The position numbers and the translations under genes were made by a program. A DNA stretch of 64,000 nucleotides, from NCBI GenBank assembly GCA_947579665.1, contig OX388350.1, positions 38,721,393 to 38,785,392 of the forward strand. Reading direction: 5' to 3'. The number at the start of each line of letters is the position of its first letter. Position 1 is the stretch's first letter. Below the pieces are notes generated by a model. It saw nothing but the letters and a program-made list of their open reading frames with translations, was not told the origin of the DNA and made no database searches. This DNA comes from Sympetrum striolatum. Its lineage: Eukaryota > Arthropoda > Insecta > Odonata > Libellulidae. This document shows, piece after piece, positions 1-10,599 of the stretch.

Positions 1-525
1 CGAGGATGGATGCCGATGCCTTTGATGCTGTCTCCTGAATCTAGTTTGGTTCGGAAATATGAAAATTTTTGGGAATATTTTAGTTGACTGTAAGCCACTC
101 TTCCTCTTTCTGTAGAGTATAATCATGAATATCACCACTGAAAAAATGTCGTTTTATAAAAGAAACAGACTCGAATAAAAACGTGTGCCTTTTGTTTGTT
201 AATAAATCGCTGTTATCAATTGTTTTATATAATAAACCATTGTAGGGATTTGTTCTGAAAGTAGCTAGCCTCGTATGTTCGTATAATACTTAGCACGCAG
301 CCTCTGGCATGTGCTACGGTAAAACCACAAGTTTTTATCTTTGATTACCAACTATAGGTAAAGGTAAATTTTAGTATCGCTCACAAGTAGTTTCCAGGAT
401 TTTAACTGCCTAATTCAGAATGTTTTTTAATACTCGTAAGTATGTATCCTTCAATGTAAATAACTTTGGTGATACAGGTTTTTTTAAATCCTCACACTTC
501 TGAGAATATTTCTCTATATGCGGAT

Positions 526-800
526 TACACATCCACAATTATTTCAAATAAACCACCTTTCGACATGTGACAGGGAGTTTTTGCACCATGACTATACTTC
601 CCTAATCGATTAATTTCGCGAAAAAATTAATTAAGTAAGAAAGTGAAGACCTTTTTTTTAATTCTATCTTCTAAAGATTCCCATTCTGCATCCTGAAGAA
701 TCTGTGTAATGCTCATTGATATTTCGTAACAATTCTTTACCAATCGTAAAATTTCCGTTGCCTCTCGTAGCACTTCCCTATTTTACAGAGGGGTTCCGTA
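526..800 (-). mobile_element. LINE 3' end fragment (CR1/Jockey-like), decayed
   Basis: The minus strand translates, from about 780 down to 650, to a stretch containing SITQILQDAEWESLEDR. It matches in order the ORF2 tail seen at 12688-12876 (SVTKMLSEVGWESLKKR). This is the conserved region after the reverse transcriptase in CR1/Jockey-like LINEs. It is followed on the minus strand by a 3' untranslated part (about 526-620) that aligns with the LINE ends at 12.5 kb and 61.6 kb, including a 'cctttcg.c.tgtg.cagggag' block. Frame breaks and gaps show it is dead. It is the most diverged of the copies. Confidence 0.7.
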
Positions 801-1830
801 CTTGAATAATTATTGGCAATAGATTTTCTTTCTGAGAGGTTGCCTACTGGTAGTTTGTCTTCATTGCCCACTAATTACTTTTCATAATTCGTTCTAAATA
901 TCAGTACAACATTTACACAGTTTACTTTCTATCTCAATGTAAATTAGTGTTGTACGCAAACATCCTTTCTTTACTATCAATGTGAGAATCGACATTGATA
1001 ATAAAATTTAATTATGATGGACCGACTACGTAACCCTATGGAATGGCTGACTTACATTGAAGTAAGAGGCATGATAACAATATGGATAGAAATTGTTGAT
1101 TACGAACTTTTATATAAAGACTTTTCACGAATCATTATCATTATATCTAAATGTTTTCGCTAAGTAACATAAATAATGTTCCAACGGAATATTTTTTCGC
1201 TCCTACCGACTATTCTCTTGACGAAAACGAGTTCCTTAAGTACTAGTACACAAATTTGTTACGGATGTTTGTTTTATCTCCTTTTTTCTTCACACTTTGG
1301 CCATTTATCCAATTGTTATTTTTTCTAACAGTAGTGTAGTAAATTTATTGTCATCATATTGTCAATATGGTATTGTTTTCCATAGATATAGTCCTACAAT
1401 TTTGTGCTGTTGGGTGAGAAGAATGATGCATTTTTGTAGTCATATATTTAAATTAAATTTTTATGTGAAATGATAATAACATGTATGAATATTTGTATAT
1501 GATTTCGATAAGGAATATATACAGGTGATTATACAGACTGGATGGAATTGGGTATCACTTTGTGTATAATTACATAAAAATTTTATTTCTGACGATATAT
1601 TTGTTAACTTTGAGTGCATTATCTGAATATAATTGTGATTTGTTTGCCAATTCTTCAACTATTTTTAGTTTGAACACCATGGCGATCTTTCCTTCTTCGC
1701 CATCTCAACACCACTGAACGTAAACACCGCGAAAAACATAACGCTCAAGAAGTTCCCGAATGCTCATTTGGAAACTACGCTCTTTTAAACGACTAATATT
1801 TCACTTTATGAGGTTAATGTTGATGTACAT
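801..1830. other. AT-rich non-coding stretch, nothing recognised
   Basis: No long reading frame, RNA gene or clear repeat structure was seen. A short minus-strand frame near 1461-1658 has AT-driven composition and no family resemblance. Confidence 0.4.
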
Positions 1831-2245
1831 AATCCGGTTAAGGGCGGATTGGGATTAAATTTGTCAGATTCGATGAGATAGCGAGGATGAGGGAGAGTAC
1901 GGCAAGCGCCTTCCCCAAATCACACCGAGGAGCCGACAATATTGATTTCCTCATTTGGCTCTTCTGACATCCTCCGCCCACGCCTTATTAGGGCGGATTA
2001 AGCCTCGCTTATGATAGAGGTTGACATGTTAGGGGCTGTTAATAACTCGAGCACTTTTTACTCATCTGCCTGCGATGCAGCATTAGCTAATGAGAGGGTG
2101 GAATCGTCGCTATCCATTTCCCGGGCGTATGCGAGTCGATCTTATGAGATTATGCCGCAAATTGTTATTCCGGGAGGATCTTCTGGGAATAAGCGTGACA
2201 CGGTTTCCGAGACTGCGGACTATTTCTCCATTCTTTGGAAATAAA
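1831..2245. other. GC-richer non-coding patch with short open frame
   Basis: The base composition rises above the flanks. The motif GGGCGGATT occurs twice (near 1841 and 1991), about 150 bp apart. A 77-codon plus-strand frame (2011-2244) crosses it, but its product resembles no family I know. Possible conserved non-coding DNA or an old repeat; undecided. Confidence 0.3.
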
Positions 2246-2489
2246 TACGGGAAAGGTTTATAAGCTATTGTATATACAGTAAACTGCATACTGTCAAACT
2301 ACAGTTTTCCCCGAAATATCTCATTTTTGCTTTAATAATACATTTTATGTAAGAAGAAAATTATGGAATCGCTACTGAAATGTACATATATTGGGTGTTT
2401 CCTAGAAGGTCAGTAATATGGGTATTTCTGTTGTTTCCGAAAACCGGTGTCAACGATGTATTTAATATATATTTATTTGAATTTATGTA

Positions 2490-3290
2490 CTGACTAGCAG
2501 AAGTACCCGTTGATTCTCAACGGGGATATTTAATTTCATAAATACCAGTGTAATAACCTTGATCGTAACAAATGCTTCATAATTGTTGGTAAATAGCGAA
2601 TACCAGACTTTCCAAACCAATATATCAAGAAATGTAAGTTACAATTAAGTCTACAAAGCCGCTCCAACTCAATATTCAATCTCATATACTTTGAATGAAA
2701 AATTTCTTCAACTGAGAACATATAAGTATACTCTAAGATCACATTAGGATAAGCAGTACCACGTTTAATGTAACGTATTCATACAGGTACAAGAGGACAA
2801 CTGAATCAAACATTTAACATACATTGCAGAAATAAATTGTATATCACTCGAAATAGAGAGAGATAAATTATATATTATATACCCGTTGCATCTCAACAGG
2901 AGAAGGAAGTACTGTTAAATACAAATACTAATACAAAAGCTCCAAACGATAAACCAAATACTAATTACCAACTACTTCAAACTGTCCACTATAAGTAAAT
3001 GAAATCGTGCGGATGTGTGTATGTATGCATGTATATGACCATTATTTTCATATAATAACCATGCCTCAGTTTAAAATTCCGGCAGCGAAGCATACGTAGC
3101 AAAAGAAGTTGGTTCACTCTGTGGTGCAAAGTACCAAGTGAGACCACCCGACCCAAAAAAAACCCTAATAAACAAATGCTTCAAAGTGTCAGTCTATAAG
3201 TGAATGAGACCGTGTGAATGTGTGTATATATGTATGAAAATAACCAAGACTTTCTTAGAGTAACCCCGCCTTGGATTAAAAATGCAACAG
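2490..3290. repeat. Decayed dispersed/tandem repeat region
   Basis: Two related segments lie about 190 bp apart. The blocks around 2985-3080 and 3175-3290 both read 'cta-taagt-aatga.a.cgtg.g.atgtgtgta' followed by a similar tail. Small 'acccgttg...tcaacggg/caacagg' inverted motifs occur near 2507 and 2882. This looks like old copies of one short interspersed element. The family is not identified. Confidence 0.45.
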
Positions 3291-3329
3291 TGATGAAACG
3301 AAACGAAAGAAAAGGGGGATCCATCATAT

Positions 3330-3440
3330 ATAATTCCTTCTCCGGATTCATTCATATCTATTATATTTAGACGCTTCTCCGGATTCATTCATGTATCTAT
3401 TATATATAATTCCATCTCCGAATTCATTCATATAGATAGA
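3330..3440. repeat. Short tandem repeat, about 3 units of 37-39 bp
   Basis: The block 'cttctccggattcattcat' recurs at about 3337, 3374 and, with two changes, 3413. Each is followed by a 'tctattatat' spacer, giving spacings of 37 and 39 bp. A tandem minisatellite in non-coding DNA. Confidence 0.8.
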
Positions 3441-3959
3441 TAGGATACCAATTCACAGGCTAAACCACAGGCGTCATTTACTTGAAATTACTTCCCGAGA
3501 AGATTGCATCGAAATTCAATCCATAGTTCACAGCCAATATCATCTCCCATTTTTACTGATATGCTTCAATACGCCTGGTTCACCTCAAAATTAACAGACA
3601 ACCAAAAAATTTTTAGGAATGTTAACTAAGTTTGCTTTTCAATAGAACTGCTCAAAACTCCTTGTATATGTCAGCAGCCATCATTTATTTGTTACTCAAA
3701 TTACCGAAATATCTTTGGCTTCGAATGCTTTTATGATAATTATCATTTGGGTGCTTGCGAATGATTAAAAAATCGGATTATGAATAAATATAAGCACAAA
3801 TATAATTTCTATTCTTCGTGACTTCATTATTCTCCCATACACAATATTTCCGATCATGCATATTCTTACGATGTATGATAATATTTGCACGATTATCAGT
3901 ATAATAATAAATTAATTACAAAATAAGAAGAATATAAAACAAAATTTGTGAAAATAAAA

Positions 3960-4440
3960 AGGAAAAAAATTTTGACCTACCAGGGATTCGATCTGGCTAC
4001 CTTGTCAGTACGAATCCGTGATGCTACCGCATCAGCTAATGGAAACCTTCTTAGTTGTTTACTACATGGAAATCTACCTAAAAGTTTCGTATATTTTATC
4101 AATATTCTCGCAATTTCGAATCGCAAATGATATTTCTCGACCAGAATAAGAATCTTTATTCTATTTTCCTTCTTTTGATGCTAGTTTCGACTTCCTACAA
4201 CTGTTTTTTCTAATTTAGTTTTGCAAAAGAAATAAACCTCACGACGAAAAAATGAACTTTATGTGTATTTCTTATGGAAACGTTTTGAATCTTCTGGGTT
4301 CGAACCGTGGACCTCAGGGAAATAAAAAGTAGTTTATACTCTGCGGGGGGTTGACTTTTAATAATGTACAAAATTTCAAAGTTTTGCGACTCTCGGTTCT
4401 CGAGTTTTTAGCGAACATACATACATACACACACACCCAC
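3960..4440 (-). mobile_element. SINE-like element, tRNA-derived, copy A
   Basis: On the minus strand, 4040-3982 reads as a tRNA-like head: an A-box-like TAGCTGATGCGGTAGCA and, at the far side, a B-box-like 'GATCGAATCCC' with a short T-stem. The following plus-strand block (about 4090-4310) aligns over roughly 200 bp with 6130-6360, sharing 'ttttgcaaaagaaat' and a second T-arm-like 'gggttcgaacc' near 4297. It ends in a CA/CATA-rich tract near 4420. The acceptor stem does not close, so this is not a functional tRNA gene. Its position suggests insertion next to the Harbinger fragment, which loses its 3' half on this side. Confidence 0.6.
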
Positions 4441-4658
4441 ACTCTATTTATATATTAGATATCCCTTCTTAATTTGAGAAGAAATCTTTCTTATAAGAGA
4501 CATGTGATGTACTTAGCCATGACACTGATCTTCATTATTTTTTAATATCCGTATATCTTAATTATTTTACAAAGATATGGATGATAGAAGCAGTAATAAA
4601 AGATATTATTAATTTAATTTACTAATTACAGCAACATTGCTTGAGATTTTAAGAACAC

Positions 4659-5260
4659 TTAATAACCTGGTGATATGATTTTTATGTGTGTGGAATCTAT
4701 GCAGCCTTGGGAGACAGCTCCCAAGACCCTTGGGAATGAGGCCATGCTGTGAAATTTTTGCATGTTAAGTCCAATCTCTCGTTTGCTTGTTGGTAGATTT
4801 ATATATGTCATTGATTGTTCAGCAATGGCTCTAGTAACCTTCTTAACTGTTCGGCTAGCAGTTGATTTATGGACACCAGTGAAGTCTGCTGAAGCGATTA
4901 GCATCGAACCAGTGGCATAAAATCTTAATGTCAGTAGAAACTGTTCCATTGCTGACATCGCCTTATTTCTTAAAATAGGAAGTGTAATGATCAAGCAGTT
5001 ATTTCATACATCAGATACTTTGAATTAACTTTGCAATACCTTGTTGTTCGATGCTCTATTTTCATCGTAATTTTTTCTAAAATCTTAACCACTGTTTCTT
5101 TATTCAGTCTAAACCTTATAAAAAACTCTTCTTCACTCAATGTGTTGAGATAATCCGGTCGAATCTTAAATATTCTAGGATTTCTTGTTCTCAGCAGTAC
5201 TCGAAATAAAAATTCATCGTCGTCATCCTCTATATCTTGAAACGTTTTCAATACTTCCAT
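4659..5260 (-). pseudogene. PIF/Harbinger transposase, N-terminal half, one intron kept
   Basis: The transposase (HARBI1-like DDE family) would excise and insert a PIF/Harbinger DNA transposon. Two minus-strand frames join if 4969-5039 is removed as a 71-bp GT-AG intron (donor AAG|GTATTG, acceptor TTTTAAG|A). The joined frame then reads EHRTTRNKAMSAMEQ across the junction, which is the family pattern. Exon 1 (5260-5040) holds an acidic IEDDDDEF start and the RFRLNKETV segment. Exon 2 (4968-4659) holds LLTLRFYATGS, GVHKSTASR and IDSTHIKI, whose Asp is expected to be the first catalytic residue. I chose the Met at 5260 because the 20 residues upstream look like intronic or leader sequence. It stops after SPG at CCAG|GTTATT, which could be another donor, but no C-terminal exon with the remaining acidic residues is visible before the SINE at 4.4 kb. 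A five-residue oddity (AVSQG) precedes CIDSTH. Confidence 0.85.
4969..5039 (-). other. Intron of the Harbinger transposase (71 bp, GT-AG)
   Basis: Removing this segment restores frame and family sequence exactly at the exon junction (codon AG|A = Arg). The termini are GTATTG and TTTTAAG on the minus strand. The length is typical of small insect introns. No transcript evidence is available here. Confidence 0.75.
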
Positions 5261-5320
5261 TTCTTGTCTATTATGTGAGGTAATAATAAATATCGTTATT
5301 AGAGAAGTATTTAGCAGCAT

Positions 5321-6040
5321 TATTTAATATTATTTACCTGTGATAAGCATCCCTTTTTAAAGGGACTCGTTTCTGAGGTAGGAAATTATGCTGGCTGTTT
5401 TTGTTTTATATCACTCTGCTTAAAATCTTTCTAATATTTTATTTGTTAGATATCTTTCCCCATTTTCAATACTTTTTATCAACAAATAAGTATAAAAAGT
5501 AACTTGCGTCAAGGAGTACGTCCAACGTTATGCACCTTCGCGGGTAATACTTTTATCGAAGCCTTCAAAGCAATACTTGAGACCAAACACGTTGACAGGC
5601 AGGCCTACTATTAATTCAGATAATTGTATAATAGTTTCCTCAGTTCCTTAATTTTACTTTCACACGAATTTCAATGTTCTTTTAAGTTACACGACATTTG
5701 CTTTTTCTGGCCAGTAGTTTCCACATCAGAAAATGAAGAGCTTGTTAAATCATGACTATTATCTTGATATCTTAAATGCTCAAAATCATCCCAATATTAA
5801 TATTATATTTATTACATATATAATAACTTATTGTACACATCTCCGGAACCAACATAGTTCTACGCGTAATGAATGCGACAGAAAAAACGACCTTAAAATA
5901 TTACATATACATTTAATTGGAGTCATACCAACTTAATTAGAATATCCGAACAAATATTTTCCAGAAATTGTGGAGTATAAACTTAATTTTCATCAACAAA
6001 CCAACTGAGTTGATAAGTTAGCAGTAAAGCTTGTCCGCCA
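5321..6040. other. AT-rich non-coding stretch, nothing recognised
   Basis: It separates the transposase fragment from the second SINE-like copy. I looked for the far terminal inverted repeat of the Harbinger element and saw none. Confidence 0.35.
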
Positions 6041-6049
6041 TTACTTGTT

Positions 6050-6528
6050 TACACTGGTTTACTCCCATGATGCGTTGCGCTATCAATCAGTTGCATTCGT
6101 CGTTAATGGGAACGGACTTGTTTATAACCTCAAAAATCTCTAATATTTCTTCTATTTTATCAAAATACTGGCAATTTCTAATCGAAATCACTATTCCACT
6201 ACTTAAATAAGAAACTTTAATAAATTTTCCATCTTTTGATGGTATGCCCGACTTTTAACAATGATTCTTTCTAATTATATTTTGCAAAAGAAATGAGGCC
6301 TGCAACCGATAAAAGTGAAGTTTACGTGTATTCCTTATGGGACCCTATTATGGACTCCTGGGTTCGAACCCGGGCTGTCTTAGTAATGGGAATAGTTTTC
6401 CTAGGGGTTTCTAACTCGTAGAAACACAATGCAGTTTGTTTTGAATCGCTAAGTCAAACCGTTTCTGAAATAAAGGGGGGGACGGACGGACAGACGGACG
6501 GACGGACGGACGGACGGACGGACGGACT
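6050..6528. mobile_element. SINE-like element copy B with GGAC tail
   Basis: It aligns with copy A (3960-4440). Shared blocks include 'ttttatcaa.at.ct.gcaa', 'cttttgatg', 'ttttgcaaaagaaat' and the T-arm-like 'gggttcgaacccggg' at 6359-6373. The tRNA-like head corresponds to about 6068-6113 and is more decayed. The element ends in a tetranucleotide array, as tRNA-derived SINEs often do. Confidence 0.6.
6481..6527 (+). repeat. (GGAC)n tetranucleotide microsatellite
   Basis: About 11 units of ACGG/GGAC with one interruption (acag near 6491), directly after a run of seven G. It forms the tail of SINE-like copy B. Confidence 0.95.
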
Positions 6529-6529
6529 C

Positions 6530-8690
6530 TTCGGAAATTATATATAAAGATACTGTGTTTCTTTTTACTTCAATTGTTACTTAATTTGTGTTTCCATAGA
6601 ATCTGTTTTGTTTTCTTCTTCTATATATAAGATCCAGTACAAACAGTTTATTCAATATTTTGTATGAATTATATAGTTGAATGAAGAATAATACTAGTAC
6701 ACTTCCACTAATTTATTTCTTTGGCGACATGTTTCGCTAGCGAACTAGCATAATCTGGCACATTTTTTATTTTGCATTATTCATAATGTCCTTCGACGAG
6801 GTAACGCCTTCGCACATCGCATTCACTATATAGTTGTTAGGTAAATATTATATATGTATGTAAATATATGATAATTCTATAGGAATAATTTGAATGTCAT
6901 GTATGTAGTGTGTACTAATTATGTTTATAACTTGTATGCATATGTTGGCATACAAAAATTGACACCGCAGTTTTTGCAATAATAATAATAATCTCATTCA
7001 CAGGTTAAATATAATGAATTTTTAGTTTCTATTCGATGTGAAATAAAGTGGCTTTTATGTATAAATAACAATTACCGATAATTCTTAATTTTCACAGAAT
7101 CGATAAATTCGTAGTAAGATTTAGAATTCTATAAACACTTTATATTAGATAAATTATACTGTCTATTTTCCAGCACCGCATCAATATACTCAATAAAATT
7201 TGAATGGATAGTGTTTTTGTAAACACAACTTTAGTTTATTTATTCAAAAACCGATTGGATTGAATTGGACGGTGCGCAAGAAAAATAAAAATGTTTCCAG
7301 ATGATTTAAGGGATATAATTGGTATCATCAACGTCTTGCGAGAACGGTTCAATGATTGCTTCTTTACTTGAGGAATCTATATCTTCAAGGTGACAGCACG
7401 AGACTGTTCTCTTAATTCGAAAATTATAGTATTTTTAGACAAAAGCCTGCGAGCCAATACAATTTGAGCATTGAAATAAATTAAACGGATGTTCTCGACT
7501 AAAATTTCATAAATTGTTTCTAAAAGTATGATAATAATAACAAATCTTAATTAGTTACATCGTGCATAGGATGGTTTCGTTTTAAATAAGTAGCGTGTTG
7601 TTACATAAGGGCGATTCCCCTTGCATTGCCATACAAAGATGAAATGACATTTTTTTTTTAAATGTAGAATCAAATATTATATAAACTCTTTCGGTGGATA
7701 GAGGGAAATAAAAGGATACATTTTCCTGAAAGTTCTTTTGAACCTCCAGTCCAAGAAGTAGAGCAAACATTTAAACTCACCGTGACGAAAGGAATGATAT
7801 TTTTTATGTTTCCCTTCAAAGACTTTGGATTTCATTCCTTAATTAAACCCAAATAAATTTTTAATATATTTTACTGCCTAAAATTGATAATAATTCTTTC
7901 AAATCGTAAGGTAACTTCCGTTTGTTAAAAATTTATAGAGACGCTTATTACATTAATATTATCTTCACTTTGGTCTCTTATTTTAATCCTGAAATAGACT
8001 AATTAGAATATTTTTGCCAAAATAGTCACACCAGATCACATTTGGATACTAATATGTATTCAAAAAACATAACGAATTTAGAAAAATCAGTAAAGATATA
8101 AACGTTGAGAATGAGTAATCAAAACAAGTTTTGGTACAGAGCTAAAAAAAAATCAAAGCTTTAGACTCCAGACTCTACTATGTACAAGTTCTACCAAGTA
8201 TAGCTTGATTTAGTAAATTACATACAGACTATTATTTCATTTTTAATGACATGCAAATTAGAAGCTTGTTACTGAAATGATGTTCGACACATTAAAAAAT
8301 ATCACATCGTCATTTTTGAATACATTTAATTAAATAATAAATTTCTTTCGTAAATCACGACTAAAATAAAGTTAATTTTCCCAAAAACATTTTATATGTG
8401 GCCTACCATCACTTTCTGTCATCTCCATGCGGTCTTTCTTTTCTATAAGTATTTGAAACACTTAAAGGTAATTAAAACCCAGAAATCCGAGATGATTTCG
8501 AGAATATTTCACGGCTAATTGAAAATTTCAAACCGATTTCATATCAGATTATATCTAGTGTACACAAGAGAATCATTTCAACAAGGAGCGCACAAGAAAT
8601 GTCAAATAAAAAATCTCGCGCACTTGGAGTATTGCATAGTACTTTTCCCACCCCTCAGAATATCACTTTAACATCGCTCTTGGTACACAG
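6530..8690. other. AT-rich non-coding stretch, nothing recognised
   Basis: Only short, AT-driven reading frames are present. No RNA gene, terminal repeat or tandem array was seen. Confidence 0.4.
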
Positions 8691-9375
8691 TGAGGAAGTG
8701 CCACAATTCCCTCACGTTCCATAATTCAGGCACCAATGCGCCAAAACGTTGGCTGGATATTTCCACTCAATTGCAGCCTTAGGCACCCGGAACCTCCCAA
8801 CTCGCCTTATGGGGCACCTGTTAACGGCCTTGCTAACCACGTCCCCAGTAAGAGAAGCACAAGTTTCCCCAAATAAATGAGCACGCCCGTGGAATTTGGA
8901 TGATTGATTTGTCCGTGGATGCAAGTCGCGCCACCCTCATTACCCCGCGATTGAGGGCAATCGGCTGTTAATGGCATTCGGTGATCGCTGAAGTTACATG
9001 CAGGAGGGCAATTAATCCCGTGATCGCAAGAGGGCGTTTTTGTTCAGATGCGGTTACCCTCTCGGAAATGAGATTACGATGGGGTCGCAAAAAGTAGGTT
9101 CCTGTGGAAGTGTGTTGGGTACAGATTGAATTCCGTGTGTGTTACAATGGTGGAATTTCCGATTGATTCCATCGGAAAACCGAGTCGACCGGAAAAGACA
9201 TATATAACAGTTCCCGAAATGAGCAAACGAAGGCGGACTCGATCCTAGGCGAATTTATGCTGAAGGAATCGATAGTTCTAGCAAGGGAGGCACAACCTCA
9301 TTATACAGCGAGGGCGGCATAAAAAATTTAATCGACCACGTGCATACGGTTATCGCCTGATTGATTGATTGACCC
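8690..9375. other. GC-richer, apparently single-copy patch
   Basis: The composition is clearly higher in GC and CpG than the flanks. I found no second copy of any long block in the window. A 70-codon minus-strand frame (8712-8924) matches no family known to me. A conserved non-coding or regulatory element is possible, but nothing in the sequence proves it. Confidence 0.3.
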
Positions 9376-9676
9376 GAAGATTCCTGATTTATTCCAACGA
9401 ATTCTTGAGAATTATTTTTCTTAGAAGCACGAATGTCTCAAGTACGGAAGTAACCATCCATTTCAGCTGCTAATTATCACAAATAATGATATAATAATCC
9501 TATATAATTAATTCTACCGCCTGTAAAATGTGTTAAGTGAAAATGTTTCTGATTTATTCCAAATGGAATTTTTATGAATTGGTAAAAATTTGGGTTTAAA
9601 TAAAAATTAAAATCGATGGTAAAACTCGTGACTTTGTGAAATACATAACAAGGATACGTATTAAATTTTAAAAAAG

Positions 9677-9808
9677 TAGAGTTCCACTAATTTATTTTGA
9701 GAATTATTTTAACTCATCTTCGAGTCATCATAGGGCACTGTTAATTAATTATTCAATTGAATTAATTGAAGATGAGTAGAAACTAGTCGCATTCACAAAA
9801 TAAATTAC
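9677..9808. repeat. Foldback with a hammerhead-like core (right arm)
   Basis: Arms 9688-9721 and 9768-9806 are imperfect inverted copies, sharing 'taatttatttt' at the outer end and 'actcatcttc'/'gaagatgagt' at the inner end. The right arm reads TTGAAGATGAGTAGAAACTAGTC: a CUGANGA-like box, a very short stem II region, GAAA, the palindrome CTAG, then UC. The left arm carries a more decayed mirror copy. The outer flank GTTCCAC resembles flanks of other hammerhead-like sites here. Confidence 0.55.
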
Positions 9809-10371
9809 TGAAACTTTGCGAAATTATTTAATTCTCATCCTTGTTAAATAAAATTTCATCATCGTGATATTTAATCTAGTAGAAATCCGTTCTACAATAA
9901 TGAACCTTGGTAAGATACAAAGTAATGAATTACAATTATATAAAAATTAAATATTTAAATGGGAAAATTTAAGAAAAAAAGCTTAAATTACTTCTTACTA
10001 ATCACATAATATTTCCAAATATTTCTAGATAAGTAAGGATACTATTGGTTTTTAAATAATAAAAACTTTTATGGATGTATCTAAAGCGAAAAAATACATT
10101 GAAAAGAAAACGCGTTAATCAAAAGATTACGAAAGAGACAAGGTAAGCAAGCTGCTACTCTTATATGAATGAAAGTATATACAATTACTGCTGTAGTTGT
10201 TAAAGTCGCCTTTGATTTATCTACGGTGTTTTTATATGGGTTTATGTAAGGAGTGTATAGCCATATAGTGTGTACTTCCTGTAGCTTCGTTCCATAAATG
10301 AGTTAGAGAAATAGTACTCCAAAATAAAATAAATTTGAATCGTTAAAATATACAAGAAAGTGTTCCCTGAA

Positions 10372-10595
10372 ACCGTGATTAATTACCATTAGAGAGGATG
10401 TTAAGAATAAGGTTTAACAAATACTTTTTTCCACAGATTTATTTGCAAAACGACCGGTTTCGGCACAGATCGGCCATCTTCAGGTGAAGATGGCCGATCT
10501 GTGCCGAAACCGGTCGTTTTGCAAATAAATCTGTGGAAAAAAGTATTTGTTAAACCTTATTCTTAACATCCTCTCTAATGGTAATTAATCACGGT
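10372..10595. repeat. Perfect palindrome, 111-bp arms, 2-bp centre
   Basis: Bases 10372-10482 and 10485-10595 are exact reverse complements, with only GG (10483-10484) between them. Each arm carries 'cgaccggtttcggc', the reverse of a hammerhead-like GCCGAAACCGGTCG. On the minus strand the core is complete: CTGAAGA (10483-10477), stem II GGC/GCC, GAAA, CCGG, TC. On the plus strand the second copy lacks the first C because the symmetry centre falls inside the core. No mismatch means the inversion is recent, or is kept identical, or is an assembly artefact. Confidence 0.95.
10451..10483 (-). ncRNA. Hammerhead-like motif, complete core
   Basis: Minus strand: CTGAAGA (fits CUGANGA), one extra T, stem II GGC...GCC, GAAA, palindrome CCGG, then TC as a possible cleavage site. 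Penelope-like retroelements are known to carry hammerheads with a minimal palindromic helix III. The extra base between the core and stem II departs from the textbook fold, so self-cleavage is not assured. Confidence 0.5.
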
Positions 10596-10599
10596 AAAG

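Noticed and set aside
4991..4994. Frameshift in the Harbinger transposase
   Set aside because: Removing 4969-5039 as a GT-AG intron joins the two frames into family-like sequence, which explains the frame change better.
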